From NCBI GenBank assembly GCA_937888715.1, contig CALARU010000146.1, forward strand, positions 1 to 33,151: 33,151 nt of DNA, in the 5' to 3' direction. This stretch comes from an uncultured Planctomycetaceae bacterium (GTDB taxonomy: Bacteria > Planctomycetota > Planctomycetia > Gemmatales > Gemmataceae). Below are positions 31,532 through 33,151 of this stretch, piece by piece. The translations under genes and the position numbers were made by a program. The notes below the pieces were generated by a model. It did no database searches and had not been told where the DNA came from. It worked only from the letters and a program-made list of their open reading frames with translations. How positions within the stretch are numbered: position 1 is the first letter of the stretch; each line of letters starts with the position of its first letter.

Positions 31532-33151
31532 TCAACCTAAAATGGTTTTTCTTCGAGAAAGGTAATCCCAAATTACATAGCGATCGAGATCCTTGCCCGC
31601 AACAAATATAACTCTACCTTTGGAACTTTGAGCCATCTTATAAGCAAACTGAACATCTTCCGTGGATTGATTCCAAGACGACATAAGAAAAACATTTACC
31701 GTAATACCTTCGCGTGCGCAAAGCATCGCTTCCTTCAATGTTGCTGCTTCGGTTCTTGGGTCGGGAGGATAAAAAAGATACAGGTCCTTCCCTTCAAAAT
31801 GTGCTGTAGGCAAACCATCGGTAACGATCATAACCTGCTTGTTGCAAGTATCGGAATTAGCCAAAAGGTTGCGGGCCTGCTGCAATCCGTGCTGAATATT
31901 GGTGAAGTGAGGAGGTATATCCATTTCAGTAATGTCAGGGTCGGACATATCAGCCTTCAGCCTTACCACTGGATCAAAAACCGTTACAGGCTTGGGCATC
32001 AACGATACTATTTCTGAACTGCTCCGAATCTTGGCAAAGGTATACATCTCCACAAAATGCAGCCTATCTCCCGGATATTCCGAACGAATCAAACCATCCA
32101 ACGCCAATCCCATTCGTTTCACATTCACATACTGACCATCGTATCGCATTGACCCCGACATATCGAGCAACACAACCGTGGCACACTTGGGATTGTTTTT
32201 AGTTTTGTTAACCACCAAATCCCCGGCATGAAGATATTCAGGCATCTTTCCACCCGACCGAACCAGCATATTTACAATGGAAGATTGAATATCAAGGCTG
32301 GCAAGTGAATCACCAAATTCAAAAGGTTTAGTCTTCTGTGTTTCAACAGCTCCTTCGCCAGAAACCCCAACCATATGCCTACCTGACCGAGATGCTTTAA
32401 GCTGGTCAAAAATCTTACCAAGAAGTTTGGATTGAAAGATTTTATAAGCCTTGGGGGTCAGCTTGAGATTTTTCCCATCGGAGTCGATACCTTGATTTTC
32501 CTGCATTGCTTTAATCATTTCTTGAATCTGCTTTTGCAAGGCATTCAACTGATCCATGTCGCCTGATTCTAAAAACTCAGAAAGTTCCTCCATATTAATG
32601 ACGCCAATCTGAGCATTCTCCATCGCATCTTTTAACTGCTTTAAAAGCTCATCAATTTTTTCAAGCTCCGCTTTTACCTCTAAAGCCTTGGGAACGTCAA
32701 GAGATTGGGTGCCCGTAAATTCATATTTTGAGGCAAGCTCATCCACTTGATATTTAATGGCTAAAGATTCAAAAACACCAAGCAACTTATTTCCAAAGGG
32801 TGATTTCTCACCGCCCGCTTTATACCAAAGATCTTCGATTTGATTTAATTGCTCAGCCTTAGTAGCTTTCTTGAATTCTTCAGCAATAGTTTTCGGGGGC
32901 TTTAAATTGCGATAAGAATTTTCGTACTCGTCTTTAGCTTCCTTGCTCACGGATTCAGTTTCAAAGGTTTCAAGAATTTTTCGCTTCCGCGCTTCAAGGA
33001 CCTCCATCAACCGTTCCATAGTGGGTCCAAAACCTTGTATTTGACTAGGATCAATCTGCACAGCTCGGGCAAGTTGCTCCTCGGTTAATCTTTTGAGGGA
33101 ACCATAATGCATCATGTGTTCAAAAGCAGGCGAAACAAGATCTGGAGCATC
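31532..33151 (-). CDS. vWA-domain protein (COG4867-like), 5' end outside window
   Basis: The frame is open to the last base of the window (DAPDLVSPAFEHMMHYG... precedes the ATG at 33115), so the gene begins beyond it; at least 539 residues are seen. The first two thirds are helical and charged, with coiled-coil-like stretches (MEVLEARKRKILETF, EKIDELLKQLKDAM). The C-terminal 230 residues are a vWA domain with MIDAS DMSGS in VVLLDMSGSMRYDGQ and the later VTDGLPTAHFEG. The tail ends in WDYLSRRKTILG. It resembles COG4867-type vWA proteins, which usually work with a MoxR- or magnesium-chelatase-like AAA+ ATPase. It has no membrane segment. Such an ATPase gene may lie just outside the window. The metal site looks intact. 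Confidence 0.85.
   Translation of the reverse strand, partial: DAPDLVSPAFEHMMHYGSLKRLTEEQLARAVQIDPSQIQGFGPTMERLMEVLEARKRKILETFETESVSKEAKDEYENSYRNLKPPKTIAEEFKKATKAEQLNQIEDLWYKAGGEKSPFGNKLLGVFESLAIKYQVDELASKYEFTGTQSLDVPKALEVKAELEKIDELLKQLKDAMENAQIGVINMEELSEFLESGDMDQLNALQKQIQEMIKAMQENQGIDSDGKNLKLTPKAYKIFQSKLLGKIFDQLKASRSGRHMVGVSGEGAVETQKTKPFEFGDSLASLDIQSSIVNMLVRSGGKMPEYLHAGDLVVNKTKNNPKCATVVLLDMSGSMRYDGQYVNVKRMGLALDGLIRSEYPGDRLHFVEMYTFAKIRSSSEIVSLMPKPVTVFDPVVRLKADMSDPDITEMDIPPHFTNIQHGLQQARNLLANSDTCNKQVMIVTDGLPTAHFEGKDLYLFYPPDPRTEAATLKEAMLCAREGITVNVFLMSSWNQSTEDVQFAYKMAQSSKGRVIFVAGKDLDRYVIWDYLSRRKTILG

Overview
The window looks like chromosomal DNA of a planctomycete (Planctomycetota, possibly Gemmatales-like), although base composition is only moderately GC. 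This is an inference from gene content. It holds a secreted PQQ-type beta-propeller protein, a giant surface protein with autotransporter-type strand repeats, Ig-like and FG-GAP repeats behind an LEPR-XLL-like N-terminus, and a ceramidase-like protein. It also holds a PhyH dioxygenase, a sulfatase remnant, and a MoxR/DUF58/BatA operon ending in a QW-repeat protein. No rRNA, tRNA, CRISPR, insertion sequence or phage gene was seen.

Layout. 1-609 (+): end of a Pro-rich then Asn/Tyr-rich protein, cut by the window edge. 641-7066 (-): the surface protein followed by the PQQ protein, whose ribosome-binding site lies inside a hairpin. 7313-9160 (+): a doubtful small ORF, a truncated sulfatase, and an intact SRPBCC-epimerase fusion. 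9368-21874 (+): one long run of seven genes, namely MoxR ATPase, DUF58, a BatA-like vWA protein, a vWA/glutamine-amidotransferase-like membrane protein, a DUF4175-like membrane protein, a 976-residue secreted Ala/Lys/Glu coiled-coil protein and an exported QW-repeat protein. 21925-25905 (-): ceramidase-like protein, homoserine dehydrogenase, and an ApgM-type phosphomutase that may be a homoserine kinase. 26102-27652 (+): UxaA-family dehydratase. 27656-28558 (-): GlpG-type rhomboid protease. 28697-30603 (+): endonuclease III overlapping peptidase T. 30625-33151 (-): a vWA protein running off the window, then a PhyH dioxygenase.

How the genes fit together. The centre is the seven-gene MoxR/vWA run. 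It combines a cytoplasmic AAA+ chaperone-type ATPase, three MIDAS-bearing vWA proteins (one soluble, two membrane-anchored), a further membrane protein and two exported proteins. A fourth vWA protein (31532-33151) lies near the far end. Hom plus the ApgM-like protein suggest threonine synthesis. Two of the convergent gene pairs end in perfect inverted repeats that contain stop codons. No gap without any annotated ORF exceeds 300 bases; the longest, 7067-7312, holds a possible -10 box and nothing else I can support.
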